A stretch of 64,000 bases of DNA from Phlyctochytrium arcticum. Lineage: Eukaryota; Chytridiomycota; Chytridiomycetes; Chytridiales; Chytridiaceae. The DNA lies in the NCBI GenBank assembly GCA_025602905.1, contig JAHLKI010000003.1, forward strand, positions 682,001 to 746,000, in the 5' to 3' direction. A program made the translations under genes and the position numbers. Each line of letters starts with the position of its first letter. Position 1 is the first letter of the stretch. The notes under the pieces are model-generated. The model searched no databases. It had not been told where the DNA came from and saw only the letters and a list, made by a program, of their open reading frames with translations. Positions 46,035 through 55,969 of the stretch are shown piece after piece.

Positions 46035-47630
46035 CAGTGACTTCCAAAAACGTTCCAATGTTTGGATCTTTTTCAAAGACTATGAAATTTGACAACGAAA
46101 ACTTACAAAATACAGGATGAAGGATAATACAAAAGTGATTTTATATATAAGCCGAAGTTGTTTATCTAATACAGTAAAGGTCAACAGCCAACCTGGGCCT
46201 TGGAATTAGCATTCGAAAAAAAATAATCATTGGAACGTTTTTGATGCATACCACAAAAAATTAGGATTCAGTACTTTGTGTGCCCTCCTTTGGCCTTAAG
46301 AACTGCCTCCACTCGTCGGGGCATACTTTCAATCAAGTTTTGACAGACGCAGGCAGGAATGTGGTCCCATTCTTCCTGAACACGTTCCCAGAGTTCGTGA
46401 ATAGATGCAGGAGGTGAGGGGTAACGTGCCAGCTGTTTTTTCAGATGTGACCATAGGTGTTCAATAGGATTCAGATCCGCACTTTGAGCCGGCCATTCCA
46501 TCACCTTCAAACCGTGGTCCTCAAACCACTTTCTGGCCAAACGACTTGTATGTTTGGGATCATTGTCTTGTTGAAAAATAACGCTCCTTGGCCGTAACTT
46601 GTAATACCGAAGGCTAGCTTGAAATTCGTCCTCCAGAATTTGACAGTAGAGTTCGGCATCCATTCGGCCGTCGATCTTTGCGGCATATCCCGGCCCCTGC
46701 CAGAACATACAGCCCCACATCATCAGAGACCCCCCACCAAATTTCAATGTTCCTGGCACAGACCTATCAGACAGGCCCTCCCCTGGCTTCTTCCACACCC
46801 ACTTGCGTCCGTCTGACCCCAGACGATTGATCTTGGTTTCGTCAGTCCACACAACCCGTTTCCAGGCCTCCAAAGTCCAATCCTTATGTGCCAAAGCCCA
46901 ATCCATACGAGCCTTGCGATGACGTGGTAAGAGTAAAGGCTTCTTTTGCTTGACAGCAGCCTTCAAACCAACCCGTTTCAGTTCCCGACGCACTGTAGAG
47001 GGGGAAACAACTTTGTTGGTAACGTCTTGTAAAGCACGAGCAACAGCAGGTGCAGTTTCAGCTTCACCAGAGGTAACCATGGAAACTGCCCGAGACACAT
47101 TTCGTTGTGAAAGAAGCTTGGGTCGACCGGGAGATGGCAATGGAGCATCCGGAAGTAGTGCTGACCTGACTCTGGAGACCGTGCCTTGACCTACACCCAG
47201 TGCTGAAGCAATCTGTTGGGTGGAACGTCCAGCAGAGAGCTGGGAGAGGATGTTGTTTTTGGTGTCTGGTGAAAGTGGACGCATGACAAATAATGAAGGA
47301 GAAATTGGTGCTGGGCCAGTCTTTTATACCCAGGGGATCAGAAAAAAGCCACAGCTGTTGCCATAGTACCTGTTACCATTGTAACAATCCACTTGGGGGG
47401 GGTACATCCATGCTGCGCAGCAAAAACGTTCCAATGCATGCCAGAGGTATAAAAAATAATTCTGAGGCCTACATGCTATATATCCCTCCACTCTCATAAT
47501 GTAAGATGTACCCTGGATACTGTTGATCATTCTTTCATTAATGGAGGCCCCCCAAATCCGTACTTCCATAGGCAAAAAGTATGTGTTTCAAAAAATATTG
47601 AAAACATTGGAACGTTTTTGGAAGTCACTG
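46035..47630 (-). mobile_element. Intact Tc1/mariner element, 1,596 bp, TA target
   Basis: Ends CAGTGACTTCCAAAAACGTT (left) with the exact inverse at 47611-47630, flanked by TA at 46033-46034 and 47631-47632. The binding word AAAAACGTTCCAATG also occurs internally at about 46226-46240 (inverted) and 47411-47425, about 190-200 bp from each end, giving two sites per end. The single gene is uninterrupted, so the copy is a candidate for recent activity. Confidence 0.9.
46268..47284 (-). CDS. Tc1-family transposase, intact, 338 aa
   Basis: One frame from ATG 47284 to stop 46268; the length (338 aa) is standard for Tc1. The N-terminus has a helix-turn-helix (MRPLSPDTKNNILSQL, STQQIASALGVGQGTVSRVR), a GRPK linker, then a second helical unit. 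Catalytic residues: D in VVWTDETKIN, D in IFQQDNDPKHTSR, and E in WPAQSADLNPIEHLW, spaced 34 residues after the second D (DD34E). The tail is NLIESMPRRVEAVLKAKGGH. It binds the terminal motifs and carries out cut-and-paste at TA. No lesion is visible, in contrast to nearly all other transposase genes in the window. Confidence 0.9.
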   Translation of the reverse strand: MRPLSPDTKNNILSQLSAGRSTQQIASALGVGQGTVSRVRSALLPDAPLPSPGRPKLLSQRNVSRAVSMVTSGEAETAPAVARALQDVTNKVVSPSTVRRELKRVGLKAAVKQKKPLLLPRHRKARMDWALAHKDWTLEAWKRVVWTDETKINRLGSDGRKWVWKKPGEGLSDRSVPGTLKFGGGSLMMWGCMFWQGPGYAAKIDGRMDAELYCQILEDEFQASLRYYKLRPRSVIFQQDNDPKHTSRLARKWFEDHGLKVMEWPAQSADLNPIEHLWSHLKKQLARYPSPPASIHELWERVQEEWDHIPACVCQNLIESMPRRVEAVLKAKGGHTKY

Positions 47631-47735
47631 TACATGGCAAAACATCCTCGCATTTTACGGTGCAGAGAAACCCTGACTACTCATGAGACCATCGACGGGC
47701 ACATTATTATTGTTGTAGAAACAACGAAACCTACT

Positions 47736-50700
47736 ATGTCCTCTACTTACATTGATGGTGTAATGAGCGGCAAGCAACATCAAGCGTCATCCAGAAGCAA
47801 ACAGCGTGAAGGAGCACTTGGCTCTCGCGGAAAGACCTTAGCCAGTCATTTTGCTTCAAGCCGTTCGACGGATCCAGCAACAGTCGTTAATGCAGCTACT
47901 GCGGAATCCGACATCCATAATGCGTCTGCTGCGCAACCCACTGCCTCTGACCGTTTTTCCCAGACACCCGCATTGGATGCGGCAACTCCTTCCACTGCCA
48001 ACATGATCATCGCCAATGTCTTGAACGAGCAACACATATCTTCCTCCGCTAGCGCCGCAACTGATCAATCAGGCAATACAGCGCCGCAACCAAGAAAACG
48101 CCTCCGACAGTAGAGCCCCGGACGATCTGAAGACGAACGCATCGCAGAGGAGCGACCGGAACGAGCTGCTGAAGATGGCGCCCAATGACAACCTTTCCCG
48201 TTCCCTAGTCATATTAAAGTTGATCCCAAGATGACAAGCGCGGCATGGGCTCTGCTGGAGCAGCTGCCAGCTCTCGAATGCAATATGTACAGCAGCCAGG
48301 CAGACTTCGTCCAGTGGATCCGAACAGTGGTTAAATACTGTGATAAGGCCAAGCTGCCGCTTCCATTCAATGACTTCTGGACGAACCGATCAACCCGGCC
48401 TTCAGTTCTCTTGAAAATACTCACCTATTGGCGTACAAGTTTCCGGTACTGGATCATTTCTTCTTGAAGGTGAAAATTGATGCCGCTTTTTGCTTTCAAC
48501 CCCTACTGACTCCATGCCTGCAGCCTGTCTTTCTTTAGATCCCCGAGATGCAATTTGCAGGGTTATTGCAATGAAAAAGGCCTTGCTGTCCTCATTGTAA
48601 AAGCTCAGCCAAGGTTACTCGTGAAGACTTGAATAGGTATACTCGTAGGGTTGTGCTGGATGATCGGGTTGGAAGGAAGCCCTACGCATCATCATCCGGG
48701 CTTCGAAAGCGGACATGTTGACAGCTGCATTGTACACAATCAACAATGAGTATGCACAGGTCGTTGCGCAAATGGTTATGTTCACTCAGAGCATTTCCGA
48801 TCTATCGGATCGAATGCTGCTGTTGGCATTGCGGTATAGAACCCATGGCTTCGCGGCGGTAAAAGTTATTTTGAGTGATAACTGTTGTAGTTATCGCAAG
48901 ACATTCGAGGAGGTCTTGGAGGACATGGGCTACCGAAGTCCTGCCTTACCCGCCGCCGCCGCCGGTCGAATAACTGAGGTGGAAGACGAACAGCAGCAAG
49001 AGTTGCGACAGTTGCAATTTCCCATGGATAAGAGGCCGAAACTTGTCGATGCTGCCAGTGATGCTGGCATTCGGCTGGTTACTCTTGCTGAAGAATTGAA
49101 AGGCTAAACTGATGGCGAGAAGGTGCTGGGGTTAGATGCAGAGTGGAGCTGTGCTCTGATCAAAGGTGCTACGAACATTGTGGCAACCATCCAGCTATCC
49201 GCCGCTGATGGCACCTTGTACCTGTTTCATATCCGAAAGAACAAACGCCAGCAAAAAATTACCTTGCCTTCCGATTTGACGAAGCTTTTGGAGGTAGAAC
49301 CAATCAAGTTTGTTGGTGTTCACATTAAAGCAGACATCACAAGAATTTCCCGAGCCTACAATGTGGAAATTCCAGAGCAACGCGTGTGCGAGCTGATTCA
49401 CTTTGCCAGACAACGTAAACTGGGCATCGCTGGTCGGAGTTTGGCCGCAATGGTCCAGCAAATGCTGGGTAAGACACTGGATAAGGATCCAAAATTGCGG
49501 TTATCTGATTGGGAGCGGCCCGAATTGACAAGGGCGCAGGTGCAGTACGCTTGCCTGGATGCCTATGCGGGAATCCTCTGCTTCATGTACGTCGTCGAGA
49601 ATGGTGACGCTATATTTGATTCTGCCGGCGCAGTCAAGTTGGGTGGCATGCTGAATATGTACTCCAAAGGAAGAGTAGAAGCAGTCGCCACCGGTAGCAT
49701 TGTTGACTCAAGGCCGTACACTGTCTTTGAAACGCTCTCGGAGCTCAAAGCGAAGCACTATCTTCGGACAGTTGTAAGAAACAGCAAAGTCAGCCGGCAG
49801 TTCATTCGTCTGACCGAGGTGCTGGTTCCTGCATATAAACCGCACTACACCTCTGGCAGCATCAAGAAGCTCGGAGGGGAAGACAAGTCTCTGCTGGAGG
49901 TCGGGAATGTTGTATTGTGGGATGACAAACACATACAAAAACCCAAACCCCCCGCCCCCTTACAAACGCTTCGGCCCTCACAAATGGATTACACCATAGC
50001 ATTCACCACACCCTCGGACAAAGAGAGGTTTTTCGACGACGATACCCAGCCCTGTCACAAGAGTATTCGGGCGATTCGTGGTGGAATTTTTGAGATGTCC
50101 GTTGACAAAATAAATCAAAGTTTCCGGGAAACCAAATTCAGCAAGCTGGATGACGTGACATACGGCGAAACAAGACCAACGGACTCGAATCCCAATACTC
50201 CCCCAGTGTTGCTGGATGCACTCCATGCGATGAATCGTATATCCAAATATCTCAAGAAAAGCCATGAGGCATTTCACCCATTCATGGCACGATTTCGTGA
50301 CACTCTCTTTATGGTATCGGCCGGTGACGTCGAGTTGGTCGAAGAAGTACTAAGAAAGCAAGGATTGTCGGATGCGGATATCGAAGAAAAAAAGGATATA
50401 GAGTGGAGGTTCTTTCTCAAATATTGCCAACGACATACACCCGAACCAAAGGAGCTTGAACGTAGGCTAATCGATTGTTGAACTTCTTTGCCGAGATCGT
50501 TGACGACAAAACAAAAGAGCCGCTGTTTAGCAAAAAGGCCTGGAAGCAGTTTGAAAGTTTTCTTAACCACGTTTGCAACGGTTGCTTGAGTGACAGTGAT
50601 GACGTCGACCTCTACTACGAAGCAGGAAGATTTGAAAATGGACTCCCCGTTTGGCGCTGCATTGGAGGCACCATTGCGATTGAAGGATACCACAAACAAA

Positions 50701-52137
50701 AGGTAATCCTTGTCGCGAGGACAACAAAATCTCCATAAATTGCACATCTTGCGTTGACTGACTTCAACCATTGTTGGAACACTCGACAGGCGGTCAGAAA
50801 TAGGGTGCTACCAAATGTTCTAGGAAGTCATTACTTTCAACACCTATTTGATGAGATCCAAATTCAAATTAGCCAATTCAGCGATGTATCTGTGTTCCCA
50901 ACGTGGCCGATTGTGTACTTGTACCGAGATACGGGCGAAAGAGGGGGACTGAAATCATACATGGAAGATGGTTTAACCGAGATCAATACGGACCTACTAG
51001 GAGAGGCCTACCGCGAATCTCTCCCAGAAAGCAAGTTACGGGAAGTCATGAGCTTTAGGCCTACGGCGTCAGTCCCGATGTCAAACATCCACCAATCTGC
51101 GAGATTCTTCTCGCAGCAACTACTCGGCGCGGCGGCGACTTCCCATCCGGTAGAGAACGCCGAGGAGAAGCAAAAATTCATGAACGAACTTGAGCAGTTC
51201 ACTGCAGCCTCAACATCGATGGCGGGAGAAAAGCAGAAATCGTCCTTTGCAGCGTGGGTAAGCCATTGGAATGCAACCCTTACGGCCAATGTTAGAAGGA
51301 AAACCGAACGCCATCTTGAAGCTTATTTCAATAAATACACTGATTCTTGGAACATCCGATCCACAATGGCCCCAGTTCGTCACGCCCACAACGTACAGTA
51401 CTACGCTTTGAGACGCGACAGGCAAGCACATCGGAATTGCGGGTTCCTCAACTAGCGCTGCCCTTCCAAGACCGTCGACCCACCACACAACATCTCCCCC
51501 TACCAATGGATTCGATGCGACAAGATGATTCCGCAGAAAACATCGGGGGTTTAAACGGAGGGAAAGAGGCTGTCGGGAGTGGGGAGGTGGAGACGTTCGA
51601 CGGTGAACGTTCACCTCTGAACGACAAGCTTGGCGGATACAACGCTGCAGATGAGCCGCAGCAAGGCTACCAAGATGCCATGGATGAATAGACTGTAGCA
51701 CCTTCAGAAGAAAGACCGAGTGATGAGCCGAGCCAAGCAGATTCAGAACAAGGAACACCGAATGATGAGCAGGGCCATGAAGTAACGGATCCTTCAACGA
51801 TCCTGATGCACCAGCAATCGGACCAACAACTTCCACCTCTACCGGGCCCAGTTCAGACACCGCCTGTCCGCCTCAGGTTAGCAACGCTGAGGCAACTAAC
51901 GAAATTCCTCCAGAAAAGGCAAAGCAAAAGCGGGGTCTGCGACAGTGCCAGGTGTGCGGCCATTACGTCCGAGCATACCAAGATTGGCATGGCAGGGGTA
52001 GAGCAGATTGCAAAACGCCTGAATCACTCCGAGTTCTGAAGTGCGGCTGTAGAAGAGGCAGGCGACATCTGGCGAAGTCTGCGGAACACTATCATGCTTG
52101 CACTTGCACTCCCTGTACCAGCCTAGTATCGAAAGAG
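47736..52137 (+). pseudogene. DDE transposase joined to DEDDy 3'-5' exonuclease, decayed
   Basis: Starts at ATG 47736 (MSSTYIDGVM), Ser/Ala/Thr-rich to 48110, with in-frame TAG 48111-48113 and TGA 48186-48188. A block with FPVLDHFFLK, intron about 48467-48540, IPEMQFAGLL and CPHCKSSAKVTRED resembles DUF6729. Sequence containing the first Asp appears deleted before ALYTINNEYAQVVAQ (about 48723); VILSDNCCSYRK carries D2. From 49123 a 452-aa frame opens with a WRN/RNase D-type exonuclease: LGLDAEW, FVGVHIKADITRI and YACLDAYAG are Exo I, II and III. After a frame change at about 50478, further exons (50754-51455) and a C-terminal zinc motif CQVCGHYVRAYQDWHG (about 51945) follow. Broken in several places, but the exonuclease part is well kept. 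Confidence 0.7.
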
Positions 52138-52434
52138 TGAAGTTGTTGCTGAAGTCTGTCAAATGACGTTTTAGTATCATTTTTTAACTATTTAATGTAT
52201 TTTTCATACCAACCATATAAAGTCTGTATTCCAATTGTCGTTTCTGATAGATCACAATCCTCGTTCTACTTTTGTACTACTTGCAGATTCCGAGATTCAG
52301 CACCCGTTGTCGGAGTGCCTACCTTGAGTTGCTCTGAGTCGCGGGCTTAGCCGGGCTATGATTGCCTTGATTTGCCCTGAGTTGCACTGATTCGCCCTAA
52401 GTCGAGTCATTTCCCGTTTTCATAGGCATCTCGC
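52138..52434. repeat. Right end of Exo-TE with short degenerate tandem words
   Basis: Between about 52323 and 52410 the 12-bp word TTGCCCTGAGTT and variants (GAGTTGCTCTGA, TTGCACTGATTC, TCGCCCTAAGTC) repeat five or six times. It ends at the 9-bp TSD. Confidence 0.5.
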
Positions 52435-52940
52435 CGGGAAGAGCGCGAAGGTCCCATACTCATCAACTAACCTTCCCCACTACAACCTCATTCAGAAGCC
52501 AACATCCATCCCTCCGTATCCTTCGCCATCTGGAAACCTTCCAGCACCATTGCCTAGTCCTGTCAAGGAGCGTTCCAAGTCCAAGGAACAGGAAAGTATT
52601 GTATTGGCAACCGTTTGTGAAACTTTGATCCCTTTACAGCTCCGTTGGCAAACCTTTGCGAGGCTGGGGAACGAGATTGGCATCTCGGAGTTTCAAGTTG
52701 TCCTGTTACCCACCACCACAAGCACTTCTGGCACTCAAGTCTGCTGCTCGGCCAATGAAAGCCCGCAAGTTTACGTTTTCAGAAAAATTCAGTAACCTGC
52801 ATCTCAGATCGTGTGGTTGTCTCGAGAATGCTTGTAGATGCACGGCCATGTACACCAAGATTGCCAGTAAATCGTACAACTTCTTCCACCTGACCATCAA
52901 TCGAGTGCCTGACCGTGATACCAAGGGTAAGTTGGAGTAG
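52435..52940 (+). pseudogene. Element B transposase candidate, 3' part
   Basis: Continues element B after the insertion: KSAKVPYSS, LPHYNLIQKP, IVLATVCETLIPLQLRWQ, then after a frame change at about 52730 KARKFTFSEKFSNLHLRSCG and CRCTAMYTKIASKS, parallel to the Cys-cluster C-terminus of element A (ACGCKVFNCQCAAMYQ). A GGTAAG near 52925 matches the last intron donor of element A. Confidence 0.7.
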
Positions 52941-53479
52941 TATGTCTACTCCAATAAGTTCAGGGCGCAAGCAGTAACACATTTCTTTTAATCACTAGAT
53001 CAATACGTGCAAAGGTGAAGTCTGTAGCTGACCGGTCTGTCCGTCTACAGCGTTATGGGTACCCCGCTCGGTTTGCGCAGCAACGAAGTGATGTGGTTTG
53101 TGACCGCAGATACTAGCCTTATTGACAACTTTGAGATGGCGTAATTTCACAGAATTGACAACTTTGCGATGGCGTATTCACAGAATATTTATATGCATTC
53201 AATCTTCGATTTTATTGCAAACAAATTGTAACGTGGTGAGTTTTGTTTTAATGCTGGACAGCCGGTCACTCTATCACGTGACCAATACCAGCCACTGACC
53301 CCTAAAATTTGTGATTGGCCAGCGTGGTGGCGTAGTCATTGGCACTGTTTTGACACTTCGTTTGCTTTACATGCAAGGGCCCCTACTTGCGTGCGTTACT
53401 TGTGTGGTACAGCAACCAACATATACTTGCGCATGTGGGTGCAACCAGCATCCCCAACATTTCCTTTTGCAAGGTTAGT

Positions 53480-53523
53480 GACACAGTACACAATCAGCCA
53501 AATGGCTGATTGTGCACTGTGTC
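53480..53523. repeat. Hairpin-forming palindrome, 20-bp arms, AAAT loop
   Basis: Arms GACACAGTACACAATCAGCC and GGCTGATTGTGCACTGTGTC, one mismatch. A CAGCCGGTT word follows twice to the right. Confidence 0.8.
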
Positions 53524-53654
53524 AGCCGGTTTTTTGGTTCATCAGCCGGTTAAACCATTTGAACCATACGGCTGAATAGGGGGGTTAATTCAACCCAGGT
53601 GATATTGGCGCTCTTAGATACCATAGTAACGGAATGCAATCTTGGTGACATGAC

Positions 53655-53770
53655 ATCTCTTGACTTAATTAATACATGCAAATTGTTCCGGGACTTGACT
53701 TAATTAATAGATACCAACGGGACTTGACCTAATTTAATACATGCCAATTGGTAACGGGACGCTTCCATCT
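53655..53770. repeat. Minisatellite, three degenerate units of about 36 bp
   Basis: Units share CGGGACTTGACTTAATTAAT and a variable ACATGC(C/A)AATTGGTAA tail. Confidence 0.65.
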
Positions 53771-54168
53771 TGGCAAATCTTTTGCTGAAGGCAGATCTTG
53801 GGTGCTTACGTAATCAAGCACCGTCATCCCTCCGCGTTTTCCCTGAAAAACCAATGACCCCTAGGGGTCTCCTTAGAAACTACCAATTTATAGGCATTGG
53901 TCTCCCTCTGTCTCGATCATTGCCAAAACAGCTGCTAACTTGTTCTTGATTGTGTCCCGCTTCTTGTTCTTGTTCACCTTTTTGGAGATGCCTATTAGCT
54001 GACCTTGTATTGATGCGAGGAACGGGCGACACCAGCTGGTCTTATATAGACCTTCAACTTTTCTATCAATAGAAGCATCCATCGAAATAGGTTGACCTGG
54101 TTGATCATGTTGAACACGTCAGAATGAAAACCAATGAAGAACAATTCTTTCTCTATTTATGGGTCCAT

Positions 54169-54186
54169 CCCGTTCAGCTGAACGGG
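54169..54186. repeat. Perfect 18-bp palindrome
   Basis: CCCGTTCAGCTGAACGGG, a perfect palindrome with no loop; no function assigned. Confidence 0.6.
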
Positions 54187-54335
54187 GTCATGGCACTTCC
54201 CTATTCTTACTAGCCACTTTAACACCCTTTCCCAGAGCTTTTTCATTTTCAATTCAAAAAACACTTTCAAAAAACATTTTTTTTCCCCTAGATATTGATC
54301 CATCCCTCAAATAGTGGCTAGAGCGGCTATGCTCG

Positions 54336-54527
54336 TTATGCCTTTTCTTTGTTTCTTATGGAGTATAATTTCTCTTCATATCTATCTAATGTTTTTATTA
54401 CACATCTAGTACAATGAAGGCAATCAACATAATCTGGTGCAAAACTAGGATTTTTTGACCTGATAGCTCTACATGTTCTCCTTCTCCATGACGCATTTTT
54501 ACGAACGCGGTAAAATACATTTCCGCT
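54336..54527 (-). CDS. Cys-rich coding fragment, unrecognised
   Basis: A minus-strand frame of about 63 codons with no ATG (a TAA precedes it), so if real it is a terminal exon. The composition looks coding: basic WRRRTCRAIRSKNPSFAPD followed by a CLHCTRC cluster and a helical tail KTLDRYEEKLYSIRNKEKA. It lies just downstream, on the minus strand, of a 36-bp word that is also found upstream of the receiver gene. Confidence 0.3.
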   Translation of the reverse strand, partial: SGNVFYRVRKNASWRRRTCRAIRSKNPSFAPDYVDCLHCTRCVIKTLDRYEEKLYSIRNKEKA

Positions 54528-54533
54528 TTAAGT

Positions 54534-54569
54534 AGACGCAATTACTAACAAAAAGTTTTTGAATAGTAG
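54534..54569. repeat. Direct repeat also found at 61673-61710
   Basis: TAGACGCAA..TTAC..AAC.AAAAGTTTTT.AATAG is shared, about 80% over 36 bp, in the same orientation. Each copy lies just 5' (minus strand) of a minus-strand coding piece. Confidence 0.5.
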
Positions 54570-54822
54570 ATAACAAATGTTTTGTTGAGAAATGACGAAG
54601 TCAGGAACATTACAGACAACGGCGGACAATTACCAAGTCAGGACGCTTCTGGCGCACTCCCGAAGGACAAAGTAGCTAGTGAAAATTTCTGATTAGTTGT
54701 GTTGTACAGTAGACATCCACCGCCGTCCTATATCATGTATCGCAGTTCCTGTAAAGTATGAAAGAGAGGCATCCCATCGCCGGTGCCCTCAACTCAATCA
54801 ATTCATTCAATCAATTCTTTCC

Positions 54823-55089
54823 ATGTTTTATAATTTCGAGAAACCGCTTGAATCAATACATGACACTATGGTTGTGACATTTCATATAATTGAGTCTTTA
54901 GAGAAACGGAAGGAGTATTTTAAAGACATCAAAAAGTTAGAGAATATCGAGCAAGACACCATTACATACCTCAAACTCTCAATGAAATTAGAAGAGTTGT
55001 CCGACAAATACAGAGATTTCTTCGAAAAAAAGAAACCCAGGTTCAAAAGAGTTCCCGTGGACAATGAACTAAATAAACACCTGTTTTAG
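54823..55089 (+). CDS. Hypothetical helical ORF, 88 aa, convergent with receiver gene
   Basis: From ATG 54823 (the frame is open from 54697) to TAG 55087-55089. Almost entirely helical and charged: FEKPLESIHDTMVVTFHIIE, KRKEYFKDIKKLENIEQDTI, LKLSMKLEELSDKYRDFFEK. No recognised domain; a four-helix bundle such as an HPt domain would be attractive beside a receiver, but the diagnostic His context is not evident. Its 3' end overlaps the 3' end of the receiver gene by about 20 bp. Confidence 0.35.
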   Translation: MFYNFEKPLESIHDTMVVTFHIIESLEKRKEYFKDIKKLENIEQDTITYLKLSMKLEELSDKYRDFFEKKKPRFKRVPVDNELNKHLF

Positions 55090-55140
55090 TTTATCCAAAG
55101 TGATTGGTTTCATAATAAACATATCAGCACCGGCTGTTAA
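55069..55140 (-). pseudogene. Response-regulator receiver gene, 3' piece
   Basis: The minus strand from TTAA (55137-55140) to TAG 55071-55069 encodes GADMFIMKPITLDKLKQVFI, the end of a CheY-like receiver with the conserved Lys-Pro. It is the continuation of 61364-61662 on the far side of the TTAA-flanked element. Confidence 0.8.
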
Positions 55141-55969
55141 GGGTAGTCACCGACTTATAATTGATTTTTTCTGACGCGTTTTGGGCCTTGTGCTACCGTA
55201 ATTTTGGCAGGAGATAAATGAACTCTTGGACAGATTTCTGCGAATTTTAGGCAGCAGCCATTTCTGCTTGAAGCTCACCACCAAACCAAAATCTGACAAC
55301 GGATTCGGATTCCTGGCGTCAAAATTAGTTTTTCAACATATCCATTCCTCTCTAGCGTTTTTCTTTGCCGAGAGATTCAGTCTCAGTGGCGCCGTGGAAC
55401 AACCAGGTGCAGACCGGCTGGTTGCAATGCACCAAGCCACTTTTCCACTATGCAATTCAACTCAAAGGCGTTCGAATGGCTGTAGCCGCGCATCGCGAGA
55501 TCCAAAAACAAATAATTTTGGGAACCTTTTGTCAGTCACAGTTGGTGGGAAAAACAGCGCCATATGTAAATAGTTGGTGGGGGGATTTTCCCTCGCCCTC
55601 CCTCTCGTTCAGTTCTACCTATAATCATATCAATAACAACGCCACCTACAAAACACCGCAGAAATCTTTGTCTTGCTCATCAAAATTTATAACATCTATC
55701 CTGATCTTCTTTTTTACAACACAGTATCATAAGTGCGAGTCTTTTAATCACAGTGGTTGGGCAACAAGCTGCTCTGGACGAGGAACCTACCCGCAAGTCT
55801 GAAAGGAAAATTGCCAAACCGATTTGTTTTGCGAAATACAGTCCAAAACTTTGTCAAGACCGGAAGAAATCAACACGAACACCGGCTGCAAACGCTGCAC
55901 TCTAAGCGAGATGGGCACACAAGCGCTTAGATCCTGCTCTTGCTCAAAGTTCCAGCGAAACACCCGACC

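Larger units (their letters stand above)
45842..52434 (+). mobile_element. 6.6-kb insertion in element B with 9-bp TSD (Exo-TE)
   Basis: Flanked by CGGGAAGAG at 45833-45841 and 52435-52443. Removing the insertion and one copy restores the reading frame of element B through FEIDGKSAKVPYSS to LPHYNL, which aligns with element A. The left end begins GGATATATTTGAGAAGG and soon has a strong hairpin (AATCCCGC-ACCA-GCGGGATT at about 45863). The right end is rich in TTGCYCTGAGT-like words. No clear TIR was found. It includes the Tc1 element (46035-47630), so without it the element is about 5.0 kb. Confidence 0.8.
52941..54335. other. Non-coding repeat-rich stretch
   Basis: No convincing gene; a 64-codon minus-strand frame at 54082-53888 (Lys-rich) has no family features. 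It holds a 33-bp tandem duplication at about 53122-53185 (ATTGACAACTTTG.GATGGCG), a 44-bp near-perfect palindrome (53480-53523), a minisatellite (about 53655-53770), GACCCCTAGGGGTC near 53857, and CCCGTTCAGCTGAACGGG (54169-54186). Confidence 0.5.

Noticed and set aside
53880..54082. 64-aa Lys-rich minus-strand ORF as a gene
   Set aside because: Short, no promoter or homologous copy, lies in repeat-rich DNA.
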